From contig CM031607.1 of assembly GCA_018398815.1 (NCBI GenBank), positions 88,320,997 to 88,384,996 on the forward strand: a DNA stretch of 64,000 nucleotides. The letters run 5' to 3'. The notes beneath the pieces were generated by a model, which worked only from the letters and a program-made list of their open reading frames with translations, made no database searches and was not told the DNA's origin. Each line of letters begins with the position of its first letter. Positions within the stretch are counted from its first letter, which is position 1. Source of the stretch: Conus ventricosus. Its lineage: Eukaryota > Mollusca > Gastropoda > Neogastropoda > Conidae. Shown here one piece after another: positions 22,601 through 36,944 of the stretch. The translations under genes and the position numbers were made by a program.

Positions 22601-25600
22601 GGACGCCATTAATTCTCATTTGATTTACCTTCAAGTATTCAAAGGTACCAACAGTTTTACAATACGCAAGATCGAAAGTAGATTTTGCTGTTGGCACTGG
22701 TTTTACATGTTGCCTTCTGACCTTAGACTCCAGTAGGAAAATAATAAACTTAAAAAAGAAATTTTTATAGCGGCAATAACAAAGGTTGGAAAAACGACAT
22801 AAATTCTGAGCCTAATATTGCAAGCAGTAAAAGAACACCCAAGAATAAGTCATCCAACCCCGCCCCCCAAACCCCAAAGGCCATTGAAGATCACAAAGCT
22901 CGCGGACCTGTTCGCGATACCATGAATATAAAAACCGCTTTTCTTGGATTAAGGCCCGGATTACTGGGTCTTTATTTATAAATATTAACCCAACTTTTAA
23001 AGAACTAATCCCCTAAGTGCCGGCCAAAAGCCAATATTTTTGTTTGATAGAAAAAAAGCCACGCAAACCCCCCAATTTCCGGAAAGCATCCACGGCTTTA
23101 CCAGCTAATTTTTTTAATAAATTCGCAAGATGATAAAGTGTTTTTTTACCCATATTTATCAGTGGGGGCGATGGCGGCGGAGGCACTAAACTTTGCCTCC
23201 CACCGCCGGGAATACCATCCCCAGTGTATTATTGAAAATAAAAGGCATTTATAACGCTTGCTAATGTACTCCCGCTCTCTAAACAATGTTCTTATTCGTT
23301 TGCTAGCTTTGTGTTTTCATAAAAAATTTTTTCCGGATATTTCCTTATTCTATTCACTTGAGTTCTTAATTGGTCTGGGTTTATAGTTCACTTCTATTTG
23401 TGATCTTCTTTTTCAAGATTTTTTAGTTTTTGGGGTTATTCTTTTTTAAACGGGCCCTAATTGGGCGTCACACCCAAGGGTTTTTTTCTTTTTTCTTTTA
23501 ATGCCCACTGTTCCCTATTTTGCAAATTGTTTGTTAATTCCCTCTGAGGGTTCTTAAAGACGATAAAGGGGCTAATTTTTCGCATAGGCAATGGGAATCA
23601 TTAATTGTTTTTAAGGGTTTTTCTTCTAAAAAAAACATTTTCTGCTTCTATTGTATTTATTAATTGCCTGCTATTTTTTTAAATTCTTTAAGTTCCATGT
23701 TTTCTTTTGGGTTTTTCGTTGGGAGTTCTTGTAGTGTGTTTGAAGTTTAGAAACTGCCTCCGCCCCTTAATTTTGGTTTAGCAATCCAAAGGCGTTTTTG
23801 ATCTTTCACACTTTCTATTTCTAATTGAACCAGGGCTAAAAACTTTGAGGGGTCGGGTTTTTTAAACCAACAAGTTCCCCTTGATCGTTTTTTACAGACA
23901 AGACCATTTTTTAAAATTAAAAATCATTTGGGTCTATAAATTCGGGAGGTTTGGGCCAAAACTTTTGTAAAATCCCCGACCGTACTTTCTGTTAATCACC
24001 TGCATTGAGAGCTTGAGCGTGCGTTAAAAGGGGATCATTTCACTCATGTCGTCTCCAGGTTTTAAAAAACATAAAAACTTTTTCATCTTAATTCCGCCAG
24101 TTTTTAAAAAAATTTAAATTTTTTTTTTGCTCATAAAATGTCGCAAGCAAAAGGCTCGATTCTTAACCCCATAGAAGCTGAAAAAACCCCTTTTGGCGTG
24201 AAGGAAAAAAAGCGACATTACGTTCCAAAAAATCCATCTACTATTGATCAGACAAATTCTTACGTTAAATTTCCAGACTTAGGAGAGATGACGTATTGTC
24301 CCAGGCTTGGCGTCTTACTTAAAATAGTACTCGTTTCAACAACAAAACCCAAACGGGACATTTACAAATCGGGGACGGGCATTTTAAAAAAAATTTCTAT
24401 AAAATTTGGGGGCAAGAAATTTTTTCTTTACACAATGCAGACAATTTTTAACCTATTTCTGCTAGGGTAACCGGGGAATGAAAGGGCTGATTTGCGTTTC
24501 AGGAATAAAAAAAGAAGAAGCACTAAAACATAAATAGGCCTGAAGTACTAAAGAGGGAAAAAAGTATGTCCCCCGTAAAGTTTGGTAGGGAAAAACGTTT
24601 TTTCCTTTCCCCCTTAATTTTGAGTTGTTAAAAGCGCATGCGCCTACTTTCAAGGAGCAAAAAAGACAGACGTCTTTGAACTAACTTTTAACGAATAAAA
24701 AATTTTATCAATAACAAAACCCCGAAAAAATTTACAGCATTTCTGCATCTCGTTAGATTTTGACGTGTTGCAACTCAATTTAGAAAAGGCAGATTGAGCA
24801 CCAATTCAGTAAAAATTAAATTTTTTACGAAAGAGTGATTCATCATCAACTATCCTAAAGCAGGGCAACACTATAGGGAATTTTAGTTTTAGCGTCTCAG
24901 CAAGATCGTTAAAAGGTATTTTTTTTGCTGTGTAAGATAAAGAACCATTCAAAAGGGGAAAGTGAAAGTTTTTAACCCAAAAAATAACGAAAGTACAATG
25001 TTCTTGAGGGCGCCCTAACCAATCATGCAGCGGGTTTAAACCTTACAGCATTTTGATGAAATAAAAAACTGTTTGGAGGTGGGGGGTGAGAAACCCAACA
25101 GTTGACCTTGGGGCTAAAGTCTACACCTTCACAGCGTAAGACTTGATGATTTTTTAAAAACAAAAAAAAATACGGTTTTGGTTTGACCTAAGGCAACAGA
25201 GGATAATCAGTTACATGGAAGGGGGAGAACTGTGAGAGACGTAATAAACATTAAAAATTGAAAAGAAGAGAAGCGAAAAACCGTTAAATGTAATTTGTTT
25301 TTAAAATATGATGCCAGCTGAATATTGAAAATAACAGTTTAAAAGATAACAATACTAAATTTTTTATTTTATAAAAAGCATGCTTTCGGTTTATCCAAAA
25401 AGGGCCCTACAGCGCCGCCAAAAGAAGGATAGCAGGCAATTCTGTGTATAGAAACCCCTAACATAAAAACCTTCAGTTTAAACCAACATTACACAAATGC
25501 AGCAAGTACTAGAGAAAGCCCTTTTAAAATACAGCAAACAAAACAAGGTTTTCTGCTCCCTTTTAATGCTGTTACATTGTTAATACTGGGGCACGACTAT

Positions 25601-28600
25601 TATGCTTTCCGCGGGGAACGAGCGTAGGTCTCTTAGCAAGGGGAAAGGCGCCCCGAGCTTTACCTCTGGGAGGTTTGGCTTTAGCTTTTGGGCCCTGTGT
25701 TCATTAGCGTGGGTGCCGCCAGAAAAAAAATAAAAATAAACTCCAAAAGCACACAGCTATGGTTCAACTAATAACGGCAAAACTTAGCTCGTTAAAGCTG
25801 ATAAAAAATAAAGCGCTAGTTGACTAAAACTCACGGAAAAATTTTTAAATCTTTTAACGGCCGATTTTAGATACAAAAGCAAAATTTGATCTTCAAAGAA
25901 AGGCGGGGGCAAGTTTTCTCAACACCAACGCCGAGCAGATAAAAAAGGAATCTTAAAAAAAGTAAACGAAACTTTAAACTTGCTCTAAACAGCTCACTTA
26001 AACAACCCAAAAAGGGTTTTTCTTTAGTTTATGAGTCTAAGCGAAAAGCCCGTCAAATTTTGATTCTGTTAAGTATTTTTTTTTTAAATTTAAAAAAATA
26101 TTTTGAGTTAAAAAAGAGATCAACATGGCTAAGATTTGAAGGACAACCCAATTTTTTAAAGCAAGCAAGAAAATTTGAAAAGAGCGCTGAAGATATGTTT
26201 TAAAAGTCATTGCCCCAAACAAACGTACAGGCAAGCGTTGTTTCATGCTATTTCCAAGTTCCAAGTAAACTAAAAAATAGACCCGCCTTTAAAGTAATAA
26301 AAAGCTTTTTTTAAACGAAAAATTAACAAAAAATGAAGAAAATCTAGAAGTCGGGGTCTCAACTAAACAACAGACTTTTTCTTTCCATAATGACTTAACA
26401 CCGGTTTTGGGCAGACGAACTGCTTACACAGTTTGACGCTCCGTGAAGAAACTAAAATAGAGGCTCGGTTGTCAAGGGCAATTTTTTAGGCATTAAAACA
26501 GGCTAAGAAGCACCGTTGTGGCAAGGTTACTTTCCGCTCCCCCACATTACGAAAAAAGAGCATTCAAAAACAAAAGGAATTCAAAAAAACGACAAATGTT
26601 TTATGTGTGTGTTCTCGAAAGGCTGCATTCCCCCCGAAAAAACGAGGAGAGGTCTAACTACCCCCTTTACATCAATGATCTTAACTTAGTGGAATATCCT
26701 TTCCCCTGTTAGTGTAGATCAAATTGATCTTTTGAAGAACAAAAAAAACCCTAACTTTAAATGCTACACATGGGATAGGAAACAGATTTGGTCCCGATTA
26801 AAGGTCCAAGAACCCCAACAATGGGTAATCCAACAAAACCATGTTGATTTACTGCTATGTTTTCACCAGGGGGGGCTCCCGATTACACATTGATACCACA
26901 AGGGTAGATTTTTTGGCCCATACTTCAAAAATTGGGCAAAAACAAAAATTTCTGCAAAAAATTTTAAAACAAAAAAGCCATCTGTTCAACCGCAACGAAC
27001 TAAGAAACATTGATGGCCCCAAATTGACGTAAACGAAAAAAACAAACCCCCCCACCAGGATCTAAAGTTTTTTTAAGAACGGGAAAGGGGGATAAAAAAT
27101 TTCCCCAATAGTTTACGCAGATTTCGAGTCCTTATTTTCCTTATAAGGGCCCAAAACCCACAAAAACTTCAAAAAACATTTTAATGATAATCATCAATTT
27201 TTTTCTTCCCTTTCATTATTTTTTTAGGTCGGAGGGCGCCATTCAACGCCAAATTATATAGGGACCAGATCTGCAAAAACCCTTTTTAAAACGCATGCCC
27301 CGTGCGTAAGATTGTTCTAATAATTAAATTTATCAAATCATGATGGCGCCTAAAGACCAAAAACTATGACTTAGCCACACATTTTTGGGTTTTGCGGTTT
27401 AGAGCAAACCCCCAAAGGGTGAAAACCCCCCAAGAAAAGACCATGATCACTTTAGTGGAAAGTTAAAAGGGAGCAGCGCAAAACAAAGCAATCTTCACTA
27501 AAGTTTAAACCCAAAGACATGGAAGCTGCCCTCTTCTTTCAAACTTGCGAGGTTACGACTCTCATCTTTATTGCAAGCAGTAACCAACCCCTTCAGGGTA
27601 GCATGCATTGCACATCATCAAAAAAGTACATGTGCTTTAATCTAAAAAACATGTTTTTTTTATGACCTATCAAACATGAGGGGTTCTTAAAAGGTCCTGG
27701 TTTGCCCTTTAAAAGTCCTGCCCAAAACGGAAAAAAAATTTTTGACCCAACGCTTTTTTAAAAGGGCTTTTCCTTATGAGTACAGAACAGTTGGAAAGGT
27801 TTAACGAAATACACTTCCCCCTAAAGGCGCGTTCTTTTCTAGTTTTGAGGAAAGGACACAGGATTCTGATTACCAGCATGTAAAATTTCGTGGCAAAGTT
27901 AGAGTGTAAAAAGGGGAACTATCATGATCTACTTGATGGCAGATACTTTTTGTTGGCGGACGTTTTTGAAAACTAAGAAAGACCTGCAGAAAATTATACC
28001 TGGATCCCGCGCTTACATTTCGGCCCCCGGGGATGACGGGAACGTTTTCTTAAAGTTTACGAGTACAATTGTTTATTGTCAATTTCCCAATGATTCAGAG
28101 ATTGAAAACGGATTGCTTGGGAATTATATGGCGTCGAAACCATTACTGAAAAGCAAACAACAAATCCCTAATGACTATGACCAAGTAAAAGGTCAATATC
28201 TCATGTATTTAGAGCAAACAATCGTAGGAGGGGTATGGCCAATCGTTTCCTTACGAAACTTTAAAATGTAACAGGTACAAAAAAAATTAAAAAGGCATTA
28301 AAGGGGTTGGGAGTTTGGCGCCGATCAACAGCGGGGTTTCATTCTAGAAGTTGTTTTAAATACCTCATGAACCCAGCCCTCATATGACATCCATTAGCAC
28401 AGAAAGTTAAAGTGGTCCAAGAGAACCGCCTAAACTTGTCCCAAATCTTCGAGCAAAAAAAATTATTTTGTCAACGACTTCAAAATTTTTTTAAAGAAGG
28501 TTTAAATTTAAACAGCTGTCACGCATAATTGCTTTTCATCAAGAACGTTCATGAAACCAACACATGAAGAAACTGATCTAAAACCCAAATCCACAGATGC

Positions 28601-31600
28601 TTCAAAAAAACTTTTTTAAGGATGAACAACAGCTGTTTTGGAAAGACAAAAGGGAGAACCCACAAGCGCAAAGATGTTGATTAGTCCCCAAAGGAACGAA
28701 GCAATAAGCGATTTAAAAACCCAAATTATCGGGGACTTTAGAAGATTTCATGATCATTTTTTTGGCTTTAAATGAAAAAAAAGAAAGTAAAATTGGAAAA
28801 AACCCCGTTTTTATTGGGTTTACGTTTTAGAATTATCAAAGTTTTTGATGTTGAATTTCTTACACTATTTTAAGCCCTCGTATCCTGACCCAAATACTTT
28901 ACACGATAAGACATTTTTGTTAAGATTCCTAGAAGACATCTAAAAGACATGGAATCGAAGTAGAAAGGACATGGGGGTGGTATTACATCAATTACCCAAG
29001 ATTCCCCTTTACTTTAAAATTATAACAAGAAGGTTTAGGAAAGTGAAGGATAATTATCGGAAAGGTAATAAAGGATATTGGGTTAAGGTCAAAATTACAG
29101 TATTTCGACCCGGGGAGAAAACCCATTAAAAAAGAAAAGGGGGAAATCCGCAGCTGTGCAGTAAAAAACATATACTGCAACTACAAAGAAGCTTTGTTTG
29201 GCAATAACTTTTCATCATGACAACGTAAAAAAACTGGACTAATCTAATGAAAAACACAACAGTTGTAAAAAAGAAGTCATTAGATAGAACAAACAAAAAA
29301 CGGGGTTTGTTATCCAGAGTTTTCAATGCAATTGGGCACGGAGAACCGTAATTAATTAAAGGGGAAAAGTGCCTGGGGGAATTATCTGCTTCTTTTTTTC
29401 CAAAAAAGATTTTGGGGGGGCTGTTTTGTTGTGCCAGTTTCTCGAAATAAAACACGGGCGGTTTTCTTTTTTTACAATTCTTTTTATTTCGTACGGGTAA
29501 CACTCCAAACTGGACTGTTGCCCGACGAGTTTCCCTTCGTTTCCCCCCCGGTAAATAAAGGTCCCTTATTTAAAACCAAATGGTAATATTTGCCGATAAG
29601 ACTCTCCTTTAGCAACATTTTATTTTTTTTTTTGATTGCTTGTACTGGTTTTGGGCCCTTTAAAAAATTCTTTCTTTTTTCATTCCCCGGGCGCAAAACT
29701 GAGGGCATTTTTAAACCCCTTCTGTGTTGCGAGAATTGTCAATCAGCTCTCTGTGATACTGGAGAAAAAAGTCTTTCAGCTAACTGTTTTTTAAGTTTTC
29801 GACTAAAGCCTGTGATCTATGAACTCCTGGAATGCCCTTTAAGGGTAACTCATGTTTCAACAATAATTGATTCATTTGCCCTTTAAATTCTTTTCCACAT
29901 CGACTTGAATCATGCGGGGTAAGTTGGGGACCTCGCTGGAATCACTGTATGGAAACAGCAACAGCAGAAGCACTTTTTTGTGTTAAGGGGTTTGATTTTT
30001 GATTTTGAACCCATGCAAGACTTGAGTGCGTCTTAAATTTTTTTTCGTTAATCCACAGGGGAAAATTACAAAATCCATTTGATGGGTGTCTTTTGGATGT
30101 GTTCACAAAGTGGGGTCTCTGTATTTCGTCTAGGGCAGGTAAATAAATTTGCCAAATGCTTGTTTAGATAACATTTTTTTGCTGTTTGTTAACAAACCCA
30201 GTGCGGGTTTAGTTTTTTGTATTGCTGTGTACCCTTCCAATACCCTTTGGCGAATAATAATTTTGTTTTTTTTTATTCACCAATTTATGTGCAACAAAAT
30301 CAAAACGGTCTACCAAGACAATAAACGCGATTTTTTGCACTTTTTTTTTGAGGTTGATAAAAGTCATAAATTTTTGGGGGGGGAAATGTCTGGACCGGTT
30401 TCCCTGTTACTAGATAAATTTTGTTTATTGCTTGATCAACATTTTTTAAAGTAAAAGTGCATGCCCCCGCTTTCAGTGTGTCATTAAAAAAATCTAAGCC
30501 AAGTCTCCCCTTTCTAGGCGTCTTGTGCAGCTGCTAGTTGCTCCATAGCTTTTTTTATGTTTTTTTCCTCGCCCCCATTCCCCAGTTTACTAAAGAAAAA
30601 TTTTACTCCCGCAAAAAAGCAAGGCATTCACCACAGCGCCCCTAATATTATTGCGAGTGAAGCCATTTTTTATAAATGTTTTTTTTTTTTACATATTTAT
30701 ATTCTTAAAATTTTTCCCTTGTTTAACTAGAAATCTTTCGTGGAAACCCGAAGCTGCAATGATAGCAATTAGTTTTGCTGAATCCTCAAAGTCTAGTTGC
30801 CAAGATCTGCGGGTTAAAATTCTTAACAGGTTTTTCCCAAGCATTGAGTACCACACTTAGCCCCCCAATAACAGCAAAGGGGTTACAAGGTTAGCAACAT
30901 TTTTTTTCGGTCCATTTTTTATAAAAAAAAAATTTAAAATTTAATAAAAACAAAAACAGCGATGATCCCCACACACAAGGCAGCCTAAACCTTTCCCGAA
31001 CTTAGAATCCCAATTTGATGATCAAGCATTAGCCCAAAAGGAAAGGGTATTCTTTGCAGCGTGTGGAAAAACAAAACGTTCCCGGAACTAAAATTCAGCA
31101 TTGAACAATTCAACAGATGTCGCCAAAAACATTATAAAGATCATAACAGGTATGAAGCGCAGCTGGGCCAAAAATGTGAAAAGTGGGGGGGCAAAGGGTT
31201 CTTATTTTTACACTAAACTAGTCGGGTAATTTGCTCCATTGATTCTAACAAGTCTTACGTAGATTTAACGCAAGATCCAGTTTTAAAAAAAGTCATTAGA
31301 GTCTCTAGGAGTGATTTATACATAGTTTTGGGAACATGTTTACGCCATTAACAGGGGGATTAAAATTTTTAATCATATTTTTTATTTCCCTTCAAAATGA
31401 ACGGCGGGAAAAATCATCAAACCGGAAAACATTGAATCGGTGGAGAAAGTAACCAACCCAGAAAAACACAAAAACGCTGCCCCGGGGGGGACCTTTAAAA
31501 ACCCCGGGGGCGTTTTAAAGCGGGAAAAAAAAATTAGCCAATGGAACAAACAAAAAAATTTAATTTTTAAAGAATATGCCCATCATGAAAACTAACACCC

Positions 31601-33350
31601 CCAACGCCGAAAATTTTGTTTAATCCAGCTTTAAAAACCCCATGTGATTCAAGGGCCCAAAGTCTCATGGAATATTGAATTTAAAAACTGTTTCTTTTTG
31701 GCCCCCTTGCTGCTGCTGGGGCAGTTATTAGGGGTTATAAAAATATAAACCGATGCCAACAGAAAAAAAAGCAACTAAAAAAATCTAACCCCATTAAATG
31801 CAGAAAAAAAACAACTCCCCCAAAAACCGCCAATAAAAAAACCATTTTGATCCATTCAAAGGGAAAAAAAATTTTTTTAAATTTTTTATAAAAAATAAAT
31901 CAGGCGTTTTAAAAAAAGAAAAGTCAAAAAATAAAGACATAAAGTCAATAAAAGACATTTCCAAACCAAAATTGAATCAAGGGGGTGCTTCGGTTAAAAA
32001 ATTTCTTTAAAAAACATGCAAAAACGCTGAGCAAGACACCCTCAACGAGACGCTTTTTTTGGGGCGTGTGGTACTATATTAGCACCTACTATTTAAGTAA
32101 AAACAAGTTTTTTTTTTTTTGATAATTAAAAGAAAACTTAAAAAGAACTTTTTTGTATTTTAAAGGATGACTTAAATCAAAACTTATAAGAATTGATCAA
32201 AACATTAAGAACTTAATTAAGAATTATTAAGAACTTGAAGTACTTAAAAAAAACCTTAATTAAAATTTGGGGTGACTTGGGGTAGGGTGGGTGGTGTACA
32301 CGGGGGGGTTAGGGGGAGGACGTGCGTGCGTGGGGGGGGGGTGGGGGGACGGCGTGCGTGGGGTAGGACAAAAACACACACAAACAAACAACAAACCAAA
32401 CAACAAACCCCAAAAGGCCTAACCCTATCATTTTGTTCCCAAAACCCCAAAATCGTTTCCAGGCACACTGCGTTTTTAAACAATAAAAAACACCCGAGCG
32501 GGGCAGGCGCAAGTCATAGGGCAGAAAACCGTCTGCTGATCGTTACTATATTTAGAGCCACGTCATTTACTATTTTGAAACCGTCCATGCATGATCGTTA
32601 TTTTAAATTTAGACCCTCTTTACGGGCTGAACCAGGAAGTGGGGCCCCAGGTGTTTTAGTGTCAGGCAAACCCAGGAAGGTGGCCCCAGGTGTTCCCGTG
32701 CCAGGTGTGTGATATTTCTGTTGTTTACCCGAAAACAAGCACTGTAGTCTAAGACTGGACTGTTGCCTCTGATGTGAGAGGAATAACCTGCGCTTCTGCC
32801 AGTATTTTTGTATTTTAAAACAAAAGCCTTCCAATTTGCTTCTTTTGTCATAAATAACTGTTTGGAAAACCCCAACGGTGTAAAATCGGGGAAATGCTTG
32901 AAGCGATTTAGCAACAGCACGCAGTCAACGCGCATAAAAACGAATAGCCAGTTTTTTTTTCTAGCCACGACCCACGTTTTTGTCATCTTTTCCTTCTTTT
33001 CTTTGTCTCTCCTGCCATTGTTGCAAAAAATAAAAAAACTTCCCAACGAAGAAAAATCAAGTTTTGTTGAGCGTTCTGCCTTTTGAGATTTCTCACCCCC
33101 TTTTTGCAGTTTTTCACAATGTTTGTTCATTTGCTTTTTTGAGCTAAATAAGCTCGTAAAGCTTTTGTTGAATAGAAAGCAACATTGTTTGGTTTAAAAC
33201 AAGTAGTGATGTAAACACTTGCGTTGTTGGTTCACTCTCTTTTTCTTTCCGCCTTTTTCTTTAAACAAATTCATCTCCTTTTTGTTTTTGGTAGTCTCAT
33301 TGCCCTTCTATTTAGCCTTAAACTCATATTGAGGCCATTGCTCAAAATAT
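19601..33350. other. About 13.7 kb with no recognisable content; suspected low-quality sequence
   Basis: No gene, known element, SINE, or dinucleotide run of more than about five units is visible, although the rest of the window has a long microsatellite every 1-2 kb. The text is dominated by short homopolymers of 3-8 bases on all four letters. Open frames are short; the longest (24138-24470, 27924-28271, 29126-29503) match nothing I know. Both neighbours are the same MULE unit in visibly corrupted form. I read this as uncorrected read sequence or misassembly rather than a biological island. Confidence 0.65.
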
Positions 33351-34290
33351 ATTCGATTTCTATAGCGCTGTTTTCTCGTCCATAAGGGAGTACTCTGCAC
33401 TTTTACCCATAAAACAGAAAAAGGTACATTAGAAAAATAAATTTTATAAGCTTACGCTCAGAAAATAACGAAAAATTTAAATGCAAGAAATTAACCAAAA
33501 TAATTCTGCTTTATACAATTGAAAAACATATCAACATAAAACTCGTTTCAAACAAACACCACACAAAAAACACCGCGTCCACACACATCACAGGATCGCG
33601 GATGAATTGTTGCATCGGAAAAAAGGGCAGCGCCAAAATAACATCCTCGGAATACCGCACCCGTAAAACGGCCCTAATGTTTGTGAACATACTCAACACC
33701 AACAAACCAACACACACAAACCTTCCAGAAGGAGGAGACACAGAGGGAAAACAAAAACCCCACATTAAAAAGTGTCACCGTTAATTATCTACGCCCATTT
33801 GCGACACACGCACCCTGATGTAATATGGAGCATGGAAATGGGAAGGAGGGAGTGAGTGCACAGTCTTTTTTCTGGCCCAATAACACTGCATTTAAATTCA
33901 GGGCCACGCCACTGAGGAGTATTGCGCCTGTAAACCGCACTGTTTTTAAAAGTAGTGTTTGTTTATGTACAGTGTTGGATTGTGTCGTGTGCTTTGATTG
34001 GCGTTGGAGTGTGTCTGTGTGTGGGGGAAAAAGTGTGTTGGACGTATTTTTTAAACACGCAAACAGTTACCTAGGGCCCTGACAAATTCATGGAAGTGTA
34101 CAAAGTCGCCGCCAACGGTAGTTTTAAAACCCAGCCCTCCGATCGCCATAATACTCAATAGGAATCCGCCCAAAACCTGATGCCAAACCCCAAGGCCCTT
34201 AAAGGGGTTTTTCCAGTGATGCCAAAAGTGTTTAAATAATAAATAAAGCTAAAATAGTTCGAAAACCAGTAAACCTACAGAAAGTTGTGG
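33351..34290 (+). mobile_element. FLYWCH-MULE unit A, degraded 5' half
   Basis: Corresponds to 36235-37240 of unit B: TTTCTATAGCGC tail at 33356, a corrupted terminal repeat near 33620-33680 (GGAAAAAAGGGCAG, CCCGTAAAACGGCC), and a TATGGAGCATGG block at 33824. The coding start is not readable. Sequence becomes clean again from about 34290. Confidence 0.6.
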
Positions 34291-35463
34291 TCGTTGGTGG
34301 AAGCCAGGACACGGAATTGAGCCGTGAGGACTCGGTGAAACGCTCTCTCCGCAACCAGCGCCTTGGTCGTTCCCTGCCGTACCTGACTCTCTGCAGAACC
34401 TCATCATAGATGGAGAGTGGGCTCAGACATCAGGACCAGATCCCCAGCAGTTCCTTATCAATGACAAGGGGCCAGACACAGACACGGGGGTCATTGTCTT
34501 CGGTACCAGTGAGGCCCTTCAGCAACTTTGTACAGCTGACACATGGTACATGGATGGCAATCACGCTGTTGCTCCAGAAAAACTTCTGCCAGTTATACGT
34601 GATACGTTTGTCCGTTAGGCAATAGTGCTGTGTCCACTGTGTACGCTTTGCTTCAGAGGAAGTCGCAAGCAAGCTATGAGCTCCTCCTTCAAGCCATCGT
34701 GTACAAGTGCAGATTACTCCATATGGAACCAGACCCAAGTACAATAGTCATCGACTTTGAGCAGGCCATGATGCGTGCCATATCAGCTGTACTTGGGGAC
34801 CACATCACAGTGCAGGGCTGCTTTTATCACGTCACCCAATCGACCTGGAGAAAGATTCAAGAGCTCGGTATGACCAACCGTTATAGAGACTCAGAAGAGG
34901 TAAAACTTTTCTGTGGAATGGTAGACGCTTTAGCTCTGCTCCCTATCGGGGATCTACCGAAGCACTGGACGTTCTAGAAAACAGTACCCCCCGATGGAAT
35001 GGAACCCCTCCTCGACTACTTCAAAAGAACCTACTGTAGAGGAACATTCGAAGAGTTGAGCGTGCGGCTCCAAACGGAGAGAATGTCATTATCCGCCGCA
35101 CTCCTCCACTATTTCCCCCTGCCATGTGGAATGTCCACCAAGTCACACTAGAGGGTGAACAGCGGACAAACGACCTATGTGAGGCGTGGAATCACAGGAT
35201 TGAACAGTTATAGCGGTGTGCAGCACCCATCTATATGGAAGCTGATCTGGTGGCTGAAGCGAGATGCAGCACTTTCCAGCACCCACATCCTCAGCAATTC
35301 ACGCGGAGGTCCTCCACGCAGACGCATCACTACTGTCGACTACAGGCGTGTCTCCGGCAACTGTTGTGATCGACAGGATGGATCCAAGTCTGTGGAAGAA
35401 TTTCTCCGAGGAGCAGGACACAACATTCGATGGAAGCCGGGGCCGGGAAATGACATTCACTGA
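34291..35463 (+). pseudogene. MULE transposase, unit A (C-terminal two thirds)
   Basis: Joined frames give a Mutator-like transposase: TWYMDGNHAVAP (first catalytic Asp), TIVIDFEQAMM (second Asp), GCFYHVTQSTWRK (C..H), and RTNDLCEAWNHRIEQ with IWKLIWWLKRD. Unit A reads correctly through DGEWAQTSGPDPQQF where unit B has lost a base. Unit A is shifted near 34579, where unit B is intact. The N-terminal FLYWCH part lies in the degraded stretch upstream. Confidence 0.85.
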
Positions 35464-35663
35464 AATGTGATATGTTTGTTTTTGTCACATTTGTTTTACT
35501 TACACGTTTTTTTTTTTACTTATTTGTTTTTATGACTTACACGTGTTATAATGCTAACCAAGAAACTTGCACTTTTAAACGTAGAAAGTAAAATAAACAT
35601 CCTTTACAAAATTACTCAACAATAAAACCATATAGGATATAATACATCACAAATCAAATTTAA

Positions 35664-35775
35664 ACGGTGCCATTTTTTCCACTTTCTCATTATTTCTATT
35701 ATTTTGGGTTTCCGTTATTTCCGAGTGCCATTTTTTTTCCGGTGCCGTTTTTTCCGGTGCATTTTTTTCCTACAA
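35664..35775 (-). repeat. MULE unit A right terminal repeat
   Basis: Array of degenerate blocks of the form GGCACCGGAAAAAA on the minus strand, followed outward by (CA)n at 35780-35842. Inverse of the left end at 36511-36600. Confidence 0.75.
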
Positions 35776-35927
35776 ATCCACACACACACACACACCACAC
35801 ACACACACACACACAAAACACACACAACACACACACACACAGAGCAATATGACAAGTTATAAAATGATGATTACCTAATGTTTTGTTTTAAAAAACAAGG
35901 AACTAAAGATGGGTGTTTATTTGGAAT

Positions 35928-36172
35928 CATAATGCAATTTAAATAAATATGTTTTTAAATGCCCTTTTAAAGATGACTTTGGCTGAACACAGCGGATAGA
36001 TATGGCAGTGAATTCCATTGTCTTGGGGGAGCAAATGAAAAAGTCCCAGTGCGAGTCCTCGGAATGCACAAAGTCAGATGATCTGTAGACGAATGGAGTG
36101 GTCAGGATGGTGAGTAAATGATAGCAGATCGAAAAATAAGCTAGAGAAGACTTTGAGAAGAATCGTTGCAAA
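35928..36172 (-). pseudogene. LINE 3' end inside unit A
   Basis: Same sequence as 38872-39113. It encodes the end of a CR1/Jockey-type RT (RSSDFVHSEDS in one frame, QWNSLP in another). It stops at 36172, where the longer copy at 39113 continues into the RT. Confidence 0.75.
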
Positions 36173-36234
36173 AACGTGAGGGAACTGTATAACGGAATGC
36201 CTTGCTAATCATTGCAACCTTGTGCTAAAAAAAA

Positions 36235-36450
36235 ATTTAATTGCGGACTTCTATAGCGCGGTTTCACGGTCTACGACCGTACTCGCCACCTTTACATGAA
36301 AACATAAAAAGGTACAACATACAAAAATTTATAAGCTTACGTCACATGAACAATAACGTAAAAGCATTTAAAGTGAACAAGCAAATTAGAACAATAAAAT
36401 TAACACAAAATAAGTTTTTATAGTTCATTTGTAAACGATATGTCAACAAG
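36235..36450 (-). repeat. Retroelement tail at the left edge of unit B
   Basis: ACTTCTATAGCGCGG preceded by A-rich sequence. Shared with 18600 and 33351. Confidence 0.55.
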
Positions 36451-36510
36451 GACAGCTCGTTCAACACACACACACACCACACACACACACACACACACAA
36501 CACACACACA

Positions 36511-36600
36511 CGGGGTCGGGAAAAAACGGCACCGGAAAAAATGGCACCGGGAAAATAAGGCACCTGGAATACATGGCACCCGGTAATACGGCCTAATGGT
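36511..36600 (+). repeat. MULE unit B left terminal repeat
   Basis: Repeats of a 14-16 bp block (GGAAAAAACGGCACC, GGAAAAAATGGCACC, GGAAAATAAGGCACC). The right end at 38606-38715 carries the same blocks in inverse orientation. Such subrepeats could be transposase-binding sites (inference). Confidence 0.75.
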
Positions 36601-36659
36601 GTGACACACACGCACACACAAACACACACACCACACACACACACCCCACACACACACAG

Positions 36660-36693
<34 letters not shown>

Positions 36694-36944
36694 AAACACA
36701 TAAACAAGCTCACCCTTTACATTATCACCCCATTTCACACACACACACCTGCGTAATTGGAGCATGGCATGGGATATCAATAATGCACGTGCTTTTTCTG
36801 TCATAATGCACGTGCTTTTCCACAGTTCTGCCGCGCTCAGCAGTATTGGCGCGCTTTAAACTCGCACTGTTAAAAGTAGCGTTTGCTTTACTGACAAGTG
36901 TTCAGGAAATGTGATGGGTTCATTTCAGATTCAAGGAGCCAGCC

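Noticed and set aside
24138..24470. 110-residue open frame in the anomalous block
   Set aside because: Lysine-rich translation of A-rich text with no family resemblance; same reliability problem.
27924..28271. 115-residue open frame in the anomalous block
   Set aside because: No recognisable domain, no splice context, and it sits in sequence I consider unreliable.
32272..32712. 146-residue frame near G-rich DNA
   Set aside because: Composition driven by GGT/GGG runs in the unreliable block; no domain.
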